Shown here piece after piece: positions 55,571-64,000 of a stretch of 64,000 nt of DNA (positions are counted from its first letter, which is position 1; each line of letters starts with the position of its first letter). The stretch is from Rugamonas apoptosis. Its GTDB lineage: Bacteria; Pseudomonadota; Gammaproteobacteria; Burkholderiales; Burkholderiaceae_D. The position numbers were made by a program, and so were the translations under genes. The notes beneath the pieces are model-generated. The model did no database searches. It was not told the DNA's origin and saw only the letters and a list, made by a program, of their open reading frames with translations. Location: assembly GCF_014042355.1 (NCBI RefSeq), contig NZ_JACEZU010000008.1, forward strand, positions 186,001 to 250,000, in the 5' to 3' direction.

Positions 55571-56971
55571 ATGTCCGCCATCAGCAGCCCCAATTACGAT
55601 CCGGTCACCACCGCCACCAACCTGGCCACCTCGTATATCGCCGGTAACAAGGCTATCCTGGATGACCAGACCAGCACCGCCAACGCCACCGCCAGCGCGC
55701 TCAGTTCGCTGAGCACGGCCATGGGCGCGTTCCAGACCGCCATCAGTGGCCTGGCCTCCGTGACCACCTCGGTGATGGCCAACAGCGCCACCTTCAGCAG
55801 CGCCGTGGGCACGGCCAGCGCCAACGCCAGCGCCGTGGCCGGCACCTATTCGTTTTATGTGCAGCAACTGGCCACGGCCGGTCAAGTCTCCTATGGCAAC
55901 GTGGCCGACAGCACGGCCGCCGGCGCCGGCGCGCTGAACGTGACCCTGGCCGACGGCACCTCGTTCCAGATCGACCTGGCCAACGCCGACACCAACCACG
56001 ACAACATCCTGTCGGCCAAGGAAGTGGCGGCCGCCATCAACATCGCGGCCGGCAACAATTCGCGCGTGACAGCCTCCACCCTGAACGTGAACGGCCAGCC
56101 GACCCTGGTCCTGAGCGCGAACCAGACGGGTGCGGCCAACGCCGTCTCGCTGGACGTGTCGGGCGTCAACGACCCCGGCCTCAAGGCCGCACTGGGGGCC
56201 GGCAACCAGAAGACCATCACGGCCGCCCAGGACGCCATCGTGTGGATCGGCGCCCAAGGCACGGGCACCAAGGTGCAGCAAACGTCGAACACGTACAACC
56301 TGATCGACAACGTGTCGATGACCTTCACCAAGGCGCAGGCGGTGGGCGAGACGCCCGTCACGCTCACGGTGGGTAACGACCCGGCCGCCACCAAGGCCAA
56401 TGTGCAAAGTTTCGTCGACGCGTACAACAAGCTCAACACGGTACTGAACTCGCTGACCCAGGCCGCCGACAAAGGCAAGGGCGTGGCCTCCGGCCCGTTC
56501 GCGGCCGACGCTGGCGTGGCCGCGCTGCGCAGCCGCATGGTGGCGGCCGTGCGTACGCTGGGGGCCAATGGCCAGTCGCTGGTGGCCTATGGCATCACGG
56601 CCCAGCGCGACGGCAGCCTGGCGCTCGACAGCAGCCGCCTGAGCAAGGCCATCGCGGCCACCCCGACCGGACTCGACAGCCTGTTCGGCCGGGTCAGCGG
56701 CGCCGCCGGCAGCGGCGCGCTGGGCGCGCTCAACAAGGTGATGGACCAATGGACTAACTCGGCCACCGGACAGATCGGCTCGCGCAAGACCTCCGTCACC
56801 AAGCTGCAGGCGGCGCTGACGGACCGCCAGGCCACGCTGCAGACCCAGTACGACAGCGCCTACAAACGCTACCTCGGCCAATTCACGGCGCTGCAGCAGT
56901 TGCAGTCGCAAATGACGAACAATTCCAACCTGTTTACCGCCCTGTTCTCGTCGAACAGCAGTAACAGTTGA
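55571..56971 (+). CDS. fliD: flagellar filament cap protein FliD
   Basis: 466 residues, equals LafB. N-terminal FliD_N region (NYDPVTTATNLATSYIAGNK) and C-terminal FliD_C region (ALGALNKVMDQWTNSATG, YKRYLGQFTALQQLQSQMT) with helical ends; variable centre rich in Ala/Thr. The ATG has CTGGAGCACGAAC ahead. It caps the filament of the flagellin encoded at 40971. Confidence 0.93.
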   Translation: MSAISSPNYDPVTTATNLATSYIAGNKAILDDQTSTANATASALSSLSTAMGAFQTAISGLASVTTSVMANSATFSSAVGTASANASAVAGTYSFYVQQLATAGQVSYGNVADSTAAGAGALNVTLADGTSFQIDLANADTNHDNILSAKEVAAAINIAAGNNSRVTASTLNVNGQPTLVLSANQTGAANAVSLDVSGVNDPGLKAALGAGNQKTITAAQDAIVWIGAQGTGTKVQQTSNTYNLIDNVSMTFTKAQAVGETPVTLTVGNDPAATKANVQSFVDAYNKLNTVLNSLTQAADKGKGVASGPFAADAGVAALRSRMVAAVRTLGANGQSLVAYGITAQRDGSLALDSSRLSKAIAATPTGLDSLFGRVSGAAGSGALGALNKVMDQWTNSATGQIGSRKTSVTKLQAALTDRQATLQTQYDSAYKRYLGQFTALQQLQSQMTNNSNLFTALFSSNSSNS

Positions 56972-57023
56972 CGCGCCGGGGGCGCGTCCCCCGTCGCACG
57001 CCTTACTTTAATTGGTGGACTAC

Positions 57024-57413
57024 ATGATGAATCAAGAAGCGTACGGTTCCTACCACGCCGTCAACCTGGAAGCCCAGACGGCCCGCGCCACGCCCGTCGA
57101 ACTGGTGCTGGTGCTGACCGATGGCTTGCTGGAGGAACTGGCCCGCGCCCGCGGCCACATCGTCGGCAAGCGCTACGAGCTCAAGGCCAACAGCCTGAAC
57201 AAGTGCACGGAAATCATCAACGGCCTGTCGAGCTCGCTGGACTTCGAGCATGGCGGCGAGGTGGTGGCCAACCTGGGCCAGCTGTACGACTATTGCGCGG
57301 CGCGCCTGTACAAGGCCGGCGTCAGCATGGACCCGGAGATCATCGACGAGGTGACCAAGTTGCTCACCACCATCAAGCAAGGCTGGCTGGGAGTACAGGC
57401 CAAGAATGGATAG
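57024..57413 (+). CDS. fliS: flagellin export chaperone FliS
   Basis: 129 residues, equals LafC. YGSYHAVNLEAQTARATPVE, LVLVLTDGLLEELARARGH and VANLGQLYDYCAARLYKAG are the FliS pattern. Binds the flagellin C-terminus in the cytosol. Two adjacent ATGs (57024, 57027) follow GGTGG; either can be used. The stop overlaps the next gene by 8 bp. Confidence 0.93.
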   Translation: MMNQEAYGSYHAVNLEAQTARATPVELVLVLTDGLLEELARARGHIVGKRYELKANSLNKCTEIINGLSSSLDFEHGGEVVANLGQLYDYCAARLYKAGVSMDPEIIDEVTKLLTTIKQGWLGVQAKNG

Positions 57414-57723
57414 GCAACGCGCCTTGTCGCGCCTTGCCAGCAAGCTGCGCGCCGCCCTCGCCGCCGATGACTGGCAGGCGCTGGCGGCGATTAATATTTC
57501 CATGGCCACGGCCTTGCCCGCCATGGCCGGCCAGGCGCCCTGGAGCCCGGCCGAACAGGCGGCGCTGCAGGCGCTGCACCAGTTACACCAACAAGCCTGC
57601 GGCCGCTGCGAGGCGGCCGTGGCCGAGATGAGCAAACGATTACACGATATGCAAAGCAATAAAGAAGGCTGGATCGCCTACGCTTTGACCGACGACAGTG
57701 CCGACCCGGGAACCCCAGCATGA
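57406..57723 (+). CDS. FliT/LafD-like small protein
   Basis: 105 residues, mostly helical, rich in Ala and Gln. Two Cys in QQACGRCEAAV. Sequence similarity is not decisive; length, helix content and position between fliS and fliK match FliT/LafD, the chaperone for the cap protein. Overlaps fliS by 8 bp and fliK by 4 bp. Confidence 0.6.
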   Translation: MDRQRALSRLASKLRAALAADDWQALAAINISMATALPAMAGQAPWSPAEQAALQALHQLHQQACGRCEAAVAEMSKRLHDMQSNKEGWIAYALTDDSADPGTPA

Positions 57724-59114
57724 CCTTAATGACCAGCACCGCCCCCGCCGCCAGCGCCACCTCCGCCGTCCCGGCCCCGCTCGCCGCCGCGGCTGATGGC
57801 GCCGCACCGGCCACCTCCACCACGTCCGCGGCGCCGGCGGCCGGCGCCGTGGCCAGCGCGCTGCCCCTGTTCGCCCAGTTGCTGAACCTGACGGACGCCG
57901 CCCCGGCGCCGGCCGCCAACGAGGATGGCACGCCTGCGCCCACCACCACCGACGACACCAAGACCTGCCCCCCTGGCGCCGATCCCACGGCCGCGATGGC
58001 GTCGATGGCCGCCACCATGCTGGCCGTGGCCCTGCCGCCGCCAGCCCAAGCGAACCTGGCCGCTGGCGGGGCCGGCACCGCCGCGCCGCGCATCGACGCG
58101 CTCAACACCAGCGCCGCCCTGAACGGGGCCGGCGCCCGCCTGGACCTGAGCGCGGTGGGCGTGGCCGTCAATGCCGCTCCCGCTCCCGCCGCCGCCATCG
58201 CGCCCCCGGCGCCGGCCGCAGCGCCGGCCGCCGCCATCCCATCCACCACGGCCACCCCGGCCGCCGCGGCCCCCGTCAGCGCCACCACCACGGGCGACGC
58301 CGCGCCAGCGGCCGCCCAGACGGTCGTGGCCGGCCAACGCAGGACGACCGTGGGCAGCGAGCGCCCGGCCGCGGCCGCACAGGCCGCCGTCGCGCCGGCC
58401 AGCCAGCCGCCGGCCGCCGCCCCCGTCATCCCGGCCGCCGCCCAGGCGGTGCCGGCGTTCGCGTCGCAGCCAGCGCCCGTCCCCGGGGTGCGCGCCGGCG
58501 AACGCGCTACCAGAACGGTCTCCGCCGCCAGCGCCGCCGCCACCGAGCCCGCACCCGCCATGCCGCTGGCCGCCAGCGCCAAGGACGACGGCGCGCCGGC
58601 CGTGACCCGCGCCGAACCGGCCTCGGCCCCGGTCAACGGCAGTTATGCCCAGAGCGCCCCGGCCACGGTCAGCGGCGACAGCGTCAAGCTGGCCGGCACC
58701 CCGGAACAGTGGCAGCAGCCGCTGCGCGAGGCGCTGGGCGAGCGGCTGCAAGTCCAACTGCAACGCAATGACGAACATGCCGTGATCCGGCTGGAGCCGC
58801 CGAATATGGGCCGGGTCGAGATCTCGATCCGCCACTCCGGTGGCGCGCTGCAAGTGAACCTGTCGGCCAACAACAGCGAAGTATTGCGTCAGCTCAACAG
58901 CATCGGCGACAGCGTGCGCCAGGACCTGTCGCAGCGCCAGTTCGCCGAAGTGGCCGTGACCGTGTCGGCCGCGCCGCGCGGCATGCTGGCCGGCGGCGAT
59001 GGCAACGGCCGTGGCCAGCAAGGCCAGCAGGAAGAACCACGCACGCCCGGCCGCGCCCTGTCCGACGACAGCGACGCCGCCACCTCTTTTGCCATGTCGA
59101 CCGAACGGGAGTAA
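57720..59114 (+). CDS. fliK: flagellar hook-length control protein FliK
   Basis: 464 residues, equals LafE. The first 330 residues are very rich in Ala and Pro, as in the ruler part of FliK. The C-terminal domain (about 340-430: VIRLEPPNMGRVEISIRHSG, NNSEVLRQLNSIGDSVRQDL) interacts with FlhB to switch export from hook to filament. The call is firm for the C-terminal part. Overlaps the preceding gene by 4 bp. Confidence 0.9.
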   Translation: MTLMTSTAPAASATSAVPAPLAAAADGAAPATSTTSAAPAAGAVASALPLFAQLLNLTDAAPAPAANEDGTPAPTTTDDTKTCPPGADPTAAMASMAATMLAVALPPPAQANLAAGGAGTAAPRIDALNTSAALNGAGARLDLSAVGVAVNAAPAPAAAIAPPAPAAAPAAAIPSTTATPAAAAPVSATTTGDAAPAAAQTVVAGQRRTTVGSERPAAAAQAAVAPASQPPAAAPVIPAAAQAVPAFASQPAPVPGVRAGERATRTVSAASAAATEPAPAMPLAASAKDDGAPAVTRAEPASAPVNGSYAQSAPATVSGDSVKLAGTPEQWQQPLREALGERLQVQLQRNDEHAVIRLEPPNMGRVEISIRHSGGALQVNLSANNSEVLRQLNSIGDSVRQDLSQRQFAEVAVTVSAAPRGMLAGGDGNGRGQQGQQEEPRTPGRALSDDSDAATSFAMSTERE

Positions 59115-59121
59115 TTAGTAG

Positions 59122-59586
59122 ATGAAGAATATGAAAATGATCATCGCGTTCGTGGTGGTGGCCGTGATCGGCGCCGGCGTCGCTGGCGGCGCCGTCTGGT
59201 ATCTGTCCAAGGGCGCGTCCGCCGGCACCACCGAAGCGAAGAAGGCCGAGCGCCACGACGATGGCAAGCCGCCCAAATACTTGACGGTGGAAAAAGTGAT
59301 CATCATGCTCAAGCGCAGCCCCGGCGACACGGCCACCCACTACATTTCCGCCGACCTGGTGGTCACCACCAGCGAGGAAAAGGAAAAAGTGGCCAAGGAA
59401 CAATTGCCGATGTTGCGCAGCGTGGCCGTGCGCACCTTGTCGGCGTTGCCGCTGGCGACGGCGCAAACCATGACCATCGACCAGTATGCGGCCGAACTGA
59501 ACAAGGCGTTCGATGAAACCTACGCCCACGACAAGCGCGACAAACCATTTTCCGAAGTCATGATCGGCAAGCTGATCCTGGAATAG
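59122..59586 (+). CDS. fliL: flagellar basal body-associated protein FliL
   Basis: 154 residues, equals LafF. One N-terminal membrane helix (MIIAFVVVAVIGAGVAGGAV) and a periplasmic stomatin-like domain (YISADLVVTTSEEKEKVAKE). It supports stators of swarming flagella. Starts 7 bp after fliK. Confidence 0.88.
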   Translation: MKNMKMIIAFVVVAVIGAGVAGGAVWYLSKGASAGTTEAKKAERHDDGKPPKYLTVEKVIIMLKRSPGDTATHYISADLVVTTSEEKEKVAKEQLPMLRSVAVRTLSALPLATAQTMTIDQYAAELNKAFDETYAHDKRDKPFSEVMIGKLILE

Positions 59587-59592
59587 GCGGAC

Positions 59593-60342
59593 ATGAACAC
59601 ACTCGGGGCGGGCATGGCCTATATGCAAGCGGACGCCTACGGCGCCTTGCCCGGCGACGGGGCGGCGCCGGTGACGCTGAGCGCGGCCGACGAGCAGAAA
59701 CATTTGCTGTCCTACGCGCCGCTGGTCAAGCGCATCGTGCGCCAGCTCAATTCGCAAGTGGCCGGCGCCATCGACCGCGACGATATGGAACAGATCGGCC
59801 TGATGGGGCTGCTGGAAGCCTTGCGCCGCTACGGCGAGCCGGACGCCGCCTTCGGCAGCTATGCCAGCCTGCGCATCCGTGGCGCCATCCTCGACGAGCT
59901 GCGGCGCCAGGACTGGCGCCCGCGCGCCGTGCGCCAGCACAGCCACAAGCTGCGCGACGCCGTACGCGAACTGACCCGCAAGCTGGGCCGCGAGCCGAGC
60001 GAGCAAGACATCATCAGCGGCCTGGGCCTGACGGCGGAAGCCTACCAGGCTTACCAGCTCGACGAGAGCGCCGAATCGATTGCCAGCTTCGACGATATGC
60101 TGCAGGACAGCATCGGCCACGACAGCGCGCCCAGTCCGGAGGAGCAACTGATGGTACGGCGCAGCCTGGAGCAGGCGCTGCGCGGCCTGGACGAACGCGA
60201 GCAGCGGGTGGTGCAGATGTATTACGAGTTTGAACTCAGTTACAAGGAAATCGCCGCCGTGCTGGACTTGACCGATGCCCGGGTCTGCCAGCTGAACAAG
60301 GCGGCCCTGGGCAAGATGAAAGCGGTGCTGAAAAGCACCTGA
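59593..60342 (+). CDS. fliA: flagellar sigma-28 factor (LafS type)
   Basis: 249 residues. Region 2 (DDMEQIGLMGLLEALRRYG; GSYASLRIRGAILDELRRQD) and region 4 (LDEREQRVVQMYYEFELSYK, EIAAVLDLTDARVCQLNKAA) are complete. Region 2.4 has WRPRAVRQ, region 4.2 differs from enteric FliA in the recognition helix, so the promoter preference may differ. Encoded 6 bp after fliL and in the same cluster as an flgM gene. A separate sigma for this flagellum is likely. Confidence 0.93.
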   Translation: MNTLGAGMAYMQADAYGALPGDGAAPVTLSAADEQKHLLSYAPLVKRIVRQLNSQVAGAIDRDDMEQIGLMGLLEALRRYGEPDAAFGSYASLRIRGAILDELRRQDWRPRAVRQHSHKLRDAVRELTRKLGREPSEQDIISGLGLTAEAYQAYQLDESAESIASFDDMLQDSIGHDSAPSPEEQLMVRRSLEQALRGLDEREQRVVQMYYEFELSYKEIAAVLDLTDARVCQLNKAALGKMKAVLKST

Positions 60343-60395
60343 CACGCCAGCGGGCACCACAAGGATTAGAACATGAAGCAGAAAGGCGCATCATC

Positions 60396-61313
60396 ATGCA
60401 ACAAATAATCGGCATCTTCATCGTATTGGGCAGCGTGTTCGGCGGCTTTTTCATGATGGGCGGCTCGTTCCATCAGATCTGGCAACCGATCGAGCTGATC
60501 GTCATCGCCGGTTCCGGCCTGGGCGCCATCGTGCTGGGTAACCCGCGCCACGTGCTGGCCGAGATGGTGACCCAGATCAAGAAGATCGTGTTCCGCAAAA
60601 AATACGATTCGGAATTCCAGCGCCAGTTGCTGCTGCTGATGTACGAACTGCTGCAACTGGCCGCCGGCGGCCTGAAGGCGCTCGACGCCCACGTCGAGGC
60701 GCCCAAGGACAGCCCCCTGTTCCAGCGCTACCCGCGCGTGCTGGAGGAACCCAAGCTGCTGGCCTTCATCGTCGATAACTTCCGCCTGATGGCGATGGGC
60801 AAGATCAACGCGCACGAACTCGAAGGCGTGCTGGACCAGGAACTGGAAGCCATCCACGAGGAACTGAACCAGCCGGCCAAGTCGCTCAACAAGATCGGCG
60901 AAGCCATGCCCGGCTTCGGTATTCTGGCCGCCGTGCTCGGTATCGTGATCACCATGAACACCGTCAGCGAAGGCGCCAGCTCGGGCGACATCGCCGAGCA
61001 CGTGGGCGCGGCCATGGTCGGTACCTTCATCGGTATCTTCTTCTGCTACGGCATCCTGGACCCGATTTCCAACATGATGAAGCAGCTGGTGGGCCAGGAA
61101 GCGTCCAACAAGGAATGCGTCAAGGTGGTGCTGGTGACCCACGTGGCCGGCAAGCCGCCGCTGCTGGCGATCGACGCCGGGCGCCGCCTGGTGCCGCTCA
61201 ACATCAAGCCGAGTTTCGCCCAGCTGGAACGGTGGATCAACGACCTGGAAGGCCGCGACAGCGAGCCGGAAGCCACGTCGCGTCGCGGAGGTGGCCGTGC
61301 TAAAGCCGCATGA
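60396..61313 (+). CDS. motA: flagellar stator protein MotA (LafT type)
   Basis: 305 residues, four membrane helices. The cytoplasmic loop and third/fourth helix motifs EAMPGFGILAAVLGIVITMN and HVGAAMVGTFIGIFFCYGIL are typical of proton-type MotA. The C-terminus is basic. Overlaps the motB start by 17 bp. Confidence 0.95.
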   Translation: MQQIIGIFIVLGSVFGGFFMMGGSFHQIWQPIELIVIAGSGLGAIVLGNPRHVLAEMVTQIKKIVFRKKYDSEFQRQLLLLMYELLQLAAGGLKALDAHVEAPKDSPLFQRYPRVLEEPKLLAFIVDNFRLMAMGKINAHELEGVLDQELEAIHEELNQPAKSLNKIGEAMPGFGILAAVLGIVITMNTVSEGASSGDIAEHVGAAMVGTFIGIFFCYGILDPISNMMKQLVGQEASNKECVKVVLVTHVAGKPPLLAIDAGRRLVPLNIKPSFAQLERWINDLEGRDSEPEATSRRGGGRAKAA

Positions 61314-62289
61314 CAAGGGCCATGACCAGACCATCGTCAAGCGCGGCGGCGGCAAGCACGCGCACGACGAGCACGGCGGCGCCTGGAAAGTGGCGTTCGC
61401 CGACTTTTGCCTGGCGCTCAGCTGTTTGTTCCTCGTGCTGTGGCTGATGGCCTCGCGCAACACGGAAAGCTTGCAGCAAATCCTGACGGAAGCGGACGGC
61501 GCCAAGACCGACCAGGGCAAGGGCGTGATGCCGGAACAGGTGGGCGGCCCCCGTGGCAGCCTGATCGAGCGCTTCCCCATGCCACGCACGGGCAACTCGG
61601 ACGCGCCGGGCGCCCAGCTGGCCAGCGGCGAAGCGTCGCCGGTGGTGACGCCGGCCAAGGTCACCTACGACAGTCCGCAGGACCTGCAAGCGTTGTCCAA
61701 GGCGCTGACCCAGATGAGCGCCGAGTTCGGCCTGACCAGCAACCTGGAAAACGTGGTCACGCCCTACGGCTTGCGCGTGATGTTGCACGACACGGACCAC
61801 CAGGGCATGTTTGTGCGCGGCAGCGCCGTGCCCACCGACAAGTTCCGCGCCCTGCTGCGCAAGATGGGGCCGCTGTTCGCGCGCATGGAAAACCAGATGC
61901 TGATCGTCGGCCATACGGATTCGCTGCAGTACGCCGACACCAGCTATTCGGCTTTTTCCAACTGGACCTTGTCGAGCAACCGCGCCATGTCGGCCCGGGC
62001 CCAACTGCTGGCCGGCAGCATGAATCCCGAATCCGTGCTGCAGGTGGTGGGCATGGCCGACCGCGCCCCGCTGGACGCCAAGCGCGCCGACGCCGGCGTG
62101 AACCGGCGCATCGAACTGCTGATCCTGACCACCGGCCAGGCCAAGACCATCGCCGCCATGTTCGGCGTGCCCAATAACAAAGCCGCCCTGACTGAAGAGA
62201 TCGACACGGCCCTGCCCGACAACAGCGTGCTGCAAAAGCTGCGCGAACGCTTGCTGCCGCACGCTGACAAGCAAGTCCACCCGAGGTAA
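61297..62289 (+). CDS. motB: flagellar stator protein MotB (LafU type)
   Basis: 330 residues. One membrane helix with the proton-carrying Asp in VAFADFCLALSCLFLVLWLM, a plug/linker and an OmpA-like peptidoglycan domain (MLIVGHTDSLQYAD, NWTLSSNRAMSARAQLLAGS, VNRRIELLIL). Of two GTG codons I prefer 61297, with GGAGG 5 bases ahead; 61291 would add two residues. No Na+-type PomB traits were noted. Confidence 0.93.
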   Translation: MLKPHDKGHDQTIVKRGGGKHAHDEHGGAWKVAFADFCLALSCLFLVLWLMASRNTESLQQILTEADGAKTDQGKGVMPEQVGGPRGSLIERFPMPRTGNSDAPGAQLASGEASPVVTPAKVTYDSPQDLQALSKALTQMSAEFGLTSNLENVVTPYGLRVMLHDTDHQGMFVRGSAVPTDKFRALLRKMGPLFARMENQMLIVGHTDSLQYADTSYSAFSNWTLSSNRAMSARAQLLAGSMNPESVLQVVGMADRAPLDAKRADAGVNRRIELLILTTGQAKTIAAMFGVPNNKAALTEEIDTALPDNSVLQKLRERLLPHADKQVHPR

Positions 62290-62373
62290 TCCGCATGAGC
62301 AAGACCATCACCGCACGCCCCTGCCGGCGACAGGCAGGCTGACATGGACACCAAGCCCACACGAGGTGGCCGT

Positions 62374-62652
62374 ATGAGAATCTCCACCGCGACCCCGGAC
62401 GGCCTGGCCGTCCAGCGCGTGGCCGACAGCGCGCCGGCCGAAGCGGCCGCGCCGGCGGCCGCCGCGCCAGCCCCCGCGCCGCTGCAATCGGCCGTACTGC
62501 AACCGGCGCTGGCCGCGCTGCGCGCCATGGCCGACGATATCGACCACGACAAGGTGGCCCAGCTGCGCGACGCGCTGGCCAAGGGTGAGCTGCCGTTCGA
62601 CCCGGACAAGCTGGCCGGCCTGATCCAGCGCTTCCACGGGAGCGATTCGTGA
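62374..62652 (+). CDS. flgM: anti-sigma-28 factor FlgM
   Basis: 92 residues. Ala/Pro-rich unstructured N-terminus, C-terminal sigma-binding helices (VAQLRDALAKGELPFDPDKL, AGLIQRFHG). GAGG seven bases before the ATG at 62374; an earlier ATG (62344) is less well placed. It would hold the cluster's FliA inactive until hook completion. Overlaps flgN by 4 bp. Confidence 0.9.
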   Translation: MRISTATPDGLAVQRVADSAPAEAAAPAAAAPAPAPLQSAVLQPALAALRAMADDIDHDKVAQLRDALAKGELPFDPDKLAGLIQRFHGSDS

Positions 62653-63077
62653 GCCAGGGCACGCGCCAGGAAGCCATGCGGGCCCTGCTGCAAGGGATCG
62701 CGGCCGACCAGCAGGCCTATGCCGAGCTGCAAGCGTTATTGGAACAGCAATTCGACGGCGCCGTGCGCCACCAGAGCGCGCGGCTGGCGGAGCTGGCCGG
62801 CGCCATCACGGCCCTGGTCGACACCATGGAAGCGCGGCGCGCCGAGCGCGTGGCGCTGGTACAACGCTTATTGGGGCCGCACGGCACCATGGCGCAGGCA
62901 TTTGCCTTGCTGAAAAATCCGGCACGGGAGAGAATGGAAGCCGATTGGCGCACCCTGGAACACAGCGTGCGCGAGTGCAAACGCCTGGGCAAGCGCAATA
63001 GCGACTTGCTGGTTGAGCAATACACCATCATGCAGCGCGTGCTGCATGGCGAGGAGCAGATTTATGCGCCAACTTGA
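62649..63077 (+). CDS. flgN: flagellar export chaperone FlgN
   Basis: 142 residues, all-helical, with RNSDLLVEQYTIMQRVLHG near the C-terminus, the FlgN pattern that binds FlgK and FlgL. GTG start inside the flgM stop codon (GTGA). Its clients flgK and flgL are expected outside the window. Confidence 0.88.
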   Translation: MSQGTRQEAMRALLQGIAADQQAYAELQALLEQQFDGAVRHQSARLAELAGAITALVDTMEARRAERVALVQRLLGPHGTMAQAFALLKNPARERMEADWRTLEHSVRECKRLGKRNSDLLVEQYTIMQRVLHGEEQIYAPT

Positions 63078-63849
63078 CGGCATGCAGGCCACGCCCCCGA
63101 CTGCAGCCACCGTCTCGAACATGCAGACCAGCCGTCCCGCCGCCGCCCTGCCGGCCGCGTTTGGCGGCTGGAACGCGTCCAGCGGCGGCGCCGGCTTCGG
63201 CGCCACCTTCCGCCAGGTGCAAACCGAGGTGGCCGATTTCCTGGCCCACGGCAGCGGCGCCACGCCGTCGGCCCCGGCCCTGACGGCGGCCGGCCTGGCC
63301 TTGCGCCAGCAAGCCCAAGGCGGCGCCATCGATGGCGCCACCGGCGGCGCCGGCTCGGAAGTGCAGCAACAGTTCCTCGCCTCGATCCAGCCCTGGGCCG
63401 AGGAAACCGGCGCCAAACTGGGCGTCTCGCCCCACATCGTGGCGGCCCATGCGGCGCTGGAATCGGGCTGGGGCCAGCATCCGCTGCGCGCCGGCGGCGC
63501 CGACAGCAACAACCTGTTCGGCCTGAAGGCCGGCGCCAGCTGGCGCGGCGCCGTGGCCGACGCCACCACCACGGAATACGTGCATGGCGCGGCCCTGAAG
63601 AAAGTCGAACGCTTCCGCAGCTATCCGGATACGGCCAGCGCGTTTCGCGACTATGCGGATATGCTCACCGGCAATCCCCGCTTCCAGGGCGCGCTGCAGG
63701 CCGGCGGCGACGCGCACGCGTTCGCTCAGGGCCTGGCCCGCGGCGGCTACGCCACCGACCCGGCCTATGCCGACAAGCTGGGCAAACTGGCCGCGCGCCT
63801 GCAGCGCGCCGCGGCCGTCTCCGCCACCGTCGTTCAGTCGGGGGACTGA
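63064..63849 (+). CDS. FlgJ-like peptidoglycan hydrolase (glucosaminidase domain only)
   Basis: 261 residues. The C-terminal part is a beta-N-acetylglucosaminidase: the catalytic Glu lies in HAALESGWGQHPLR, with NNLFGLKAGASW and RFRSYPDTASAFRDYADML behind. The first 110 residues are low-complexity and do not show the rod-cap domain of full-length FlgJ. No signal peptide: export through the flagellar apparatus is plausible. GAGGAG precedes the ATG inside the end of flgN. Ends overlapping the convergent flgA by 16 bp. Confidence 0.85.
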   Translation: MRQLDGMQATPPTAATVSNMQTSRPAAALPAAFGGWNASSGGAGFGATFRQVQTEVADFLAHGSGATPSAPALTAAGLALRQQAQGGAIDGATGGAGSEVQQQFLASIQPWAEETGAKLGVSPHIVAAHAALESGWGQHPLRAGGADSNNLFGLKAGASWRGAVADATTTEYVHGAALKKVERFRSYPDTASAFRDYADMLTGNPRFQGALQAGGDAHAFAQGLARGGYATDPAYADKLGKLAARLQRAAAVSATVVQSGD

Positions 63850-64000
63850 GACGTGGCGGGCAAGTCAGCCGGTTCCACCGTCCCCGCGCCCGTGACCCGG
63901 GCCCGCAGCACGGTGCCGTTGGCATTGCGCACCCGCACCAGCGCGCCGCGCGCGCCGCTGTCGAGCGCCTCGCCGGCCATGCTGACCTCGATCTGGTCGC
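63834..64000 (-). CDS. flgA: flagellar P-ring assembly protein FlgA, C-terminal part
   Basis: Only the last 54 codons or so are in the window. The reading frame gives IEVSMAGEALDSGARGALVR then VRNANGTVLRARVTGAG, which is the conserved end of FlgA, the periplasmic chaperone for the P-ring protein FlgI. It runs opposite to flgM-N-J; flgB and following rod/hook genes are likely divergent from it beyond the right edge. Confidence 0.85.
   Translation of the reverse strand, partial: DQIEVSMAGEALDSGARGALVRVRNANGTVLRARVTGAGTVEPADLPATSQSPD

Overview
The window looks like a chromosomal segment of a high-GC betaproteobacterium of the order Burkholderiales, most likely family Oxalobacteraceae (Janthinobacterium, Duganella or Massilia type). 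This placement rests on the character of the infC-rpmI-rplT-pheS-pheT-ihfA-merR block, the GC-rich coding sequence and the general look of the proteins. It is an inference, not a database result.

Left third (1-21 kb): the 3' end of a TonB-dependent receptor gene is followed by a YfiR-type periplasmic protein and a membrane GGDEF-EAL protein (probably one c-di-GMP operon). Next come prfC, a six-gene type IV pilus minor pilin operon (pilE-fimT-pilV-pilW-pilX-pilY1, minus strand), an OmpR-type two-component pair, a chemoreceptor, a Crp/Fnr-type regulator and a NarL-type two-component pair. The sensor kinase gene of that last pair runs convergently into the crp-like gene.

Middle (21-41 kb): housekeeping genes on the minus strand, thrS-infC-rpmI-rplT-pheS-pheT-ihfA-merR. 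infC starts at an ATA codon, 17 codons upstream of its first ATG. Then follow two identical tRNA-Val(GAC) genes, a hydrolase-ridA-relA operon, 3-hydroxybutyrate dehydrogenase, a C4-dicarboxylate transporter, the two subunits of 3-oxoacid CoA-transferase with a divergent PAS-LuxR regulator, an SDR enzyme and ETF-ubiquinone oxidoreductase. Two repeat structures sit here: an 89-bp tandem repeat after bdhA and a 184-bp element bounded by perfect 26-bp inverted repeats after dctA.

Right third (41-64 kb): nearly the full gene set for a flagellum of the lateral (Flag-2) kind: flagellin, a FliK-like orphan, then fliM-fliN-fliP-fliQ-fliR-flhB-flhA on the minus strand, and divergently fliE-F-G-H-I-J, fliD-S-T-K-L, its own sigma-28 (fliA), motA-motB, flgM, flgN and an flgJ-like hydrolase. 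flgA begins on the other strand at the right edge, so the rod and hook genes probably lie just outside. The cluster carries its own stator, sigma factor and anti-sigma factor. It has no fliO and no chemotaxis genes, and no lafK-type activator is present in the expected place between fliM and fliE. FliM lacks the N-terminal CheY-binding peptide and FlhB has NPEH instead of NPTH at the autocleavage site. These traits suggest a surface-motility motor run separately from the polar/chemotactic one.

The segment thus combines c-di-GMP signalling, type IV pili, chemotaxis reception and a second flagellum with core translation and polyhydroxybutyrate/ketone-body metabolism. An inverted repeat of the form TTYC-N4-GGAA lies 65-100 bp upstream of pilE, the lateral flagellin and fliD, which may hint at shared control of the surface organelles.
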